Origin: Euclidia mi
Lineage: Eukaryota > Arthropoda > Insecta > Lepidoptera > Erebidae
DNA length: 64,000 nucleotides
NCBI GenBank assembly: GCA_944739405.2
Contig: OX123186.2
Span: 93,943,727 to 94,007,726 of the forward strand
Reading direction: 5' to 3'
The first letter of the stretch is position 1. Every line of letters starts with the position of its first letter. A model generated the notes under the pieces. That model saw nothing but the letters and a program-made list of their open reading frames with translations, was not told the origin of the DNA and searched no databases. Below are positions 63,626-64,000 of the stretch, in pieces. Made by a program: the position numbers and the translations under genes.

Positions 63626-63900
63626 ACACCGAAATGGCAGCGGCCGGAAGCGAAGCGGAGAGCAGTTTCAGTGTCATATAATTTTAGTCTTTATCACCAT
63701 GACTATAATACATAGAATCACTTGACAATCCGCGCCGCGTCGGCGCGCGACCGCTCTGGCGGGCGCGAGCGGCCGCGAGCATGCGCGGGAAGGCGCGGGC
63801 GGCCGCGAGCATGCGCGAGAAGGCGCGGGCGGTCGCTAGAATGCGCGGGAAGGCGCGGGCGGCCGCGAGCAAGCGCGGGAGGGCGCGGGCGGCCGTGTAC
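63626..63900. repeat. GC-rich minisatellite in a MITE-like context
   Basis: About four 39-bp units (ggcgcgggcggccgcgagca, then tgcgcgggaa) at 63741-63896 follow a MITE-like end (cagtccacaccgaaatggca). Composition differs sharply from the AT-rich surroundings. Open frames on both strands here are by-products of the repeat. Confidence 0.85.
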
Positions 63901-64000
63901 CCAAGAATCCGCGTTTCCTCTTCTTCTTCTTCAATTATACGTGCAATAACTATTAAATCCAAAATACTCATTTTCACAGCTAATTACACACGTGTTTCCT

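Noticed and set aside
63684..63977. Ala/Arg repeat ORFs on both strands
   Set aside because: By-product of the GC-rich 39-bp minisatellite; open in several frames at once.

Overview
The window is animal nuclear DNA, most probably from a moth or butterfly (Lepidoptera). It is AT-rich, with spliced exons, polypyrimidine-AG acceptors, AATAAA signals, tRNA-derived SINEs whose 3' ends resemble known lepidopteran SINEs, Jockey/CR1- and RTE-type LINEs, piggyBac, pogo and Harbinger-like elements, a Penelope-like element and an errantivirus-like provirus. No prokaryotic gene organisation, CRISPR array or convincing stand-alone tRNA gene was seen.

Layout. 0-10 kb is mostly dead transposons: a foldback MITE, a 5'-truncated LINE, two internally deleted DNA transposons and SINEs, ending in a 58-bp-arm palindrome at 9407-9528. 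At 10334-12388 lies a three-exon host-type gene of unknown function, whose large last exon encodes tandem ~63-residue repeats. At 13472-16271 (minus strand) is a Penelope-like element with an uninterrupted 818-codon reverse transcriptase/GIY-YIG ORF. At 17531-26548 is a complete LTR retrovirus-like element with 272-bp LTRs that differ at one position, a GAAC target duplication, gag with one in-frame stop, a canonical -1 slippery heptamer, pol, and an env of the baculovirus F/errantivirus type. The env signal peptide appears to be carried on a separate leader exon.

From 29.6 to 61.2 kb the host signal is an array of 18 FLYWCH zinc-finger exons, all on the plus strand and 0.7-3.5 kb apart. Most have a 3' splice acceptor, enter the reading frame after exactly two bases, and end at their own stop codon. 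This is the architecture of the alternative 3' exons of mod(mdg4), which in insects are joined, partly by trans-splicing, to common 5' BTB exons. The common exons are not in this window. Twelve exons look usable. Six are damaged: stop codons at 31.2 and 34.8 kb, phase loss at 38.8 kb, acceptor loss and frameshift at 41.3 kb, a MITE inserted in the coding sequence at 51.1 kb, and a SINE-truncated duplicate at 57.8 kb. The array is therefore expanding and decaying by birth and death.

Between the FLYWCH exons lie further mobile elements, several with exact boundaries: a pogo-like element (49663-50827, TA), a 1.15-kb element with AGAT target duplication that split a SINE (53780-54925), a Harbinger-type MITE (60322-60805, TTA), a MITE at 40022-40705, and an insertion at 61608-62294 that split an RTE-like 3' repeat. 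The remaining long stretches hold no gene that I can support.
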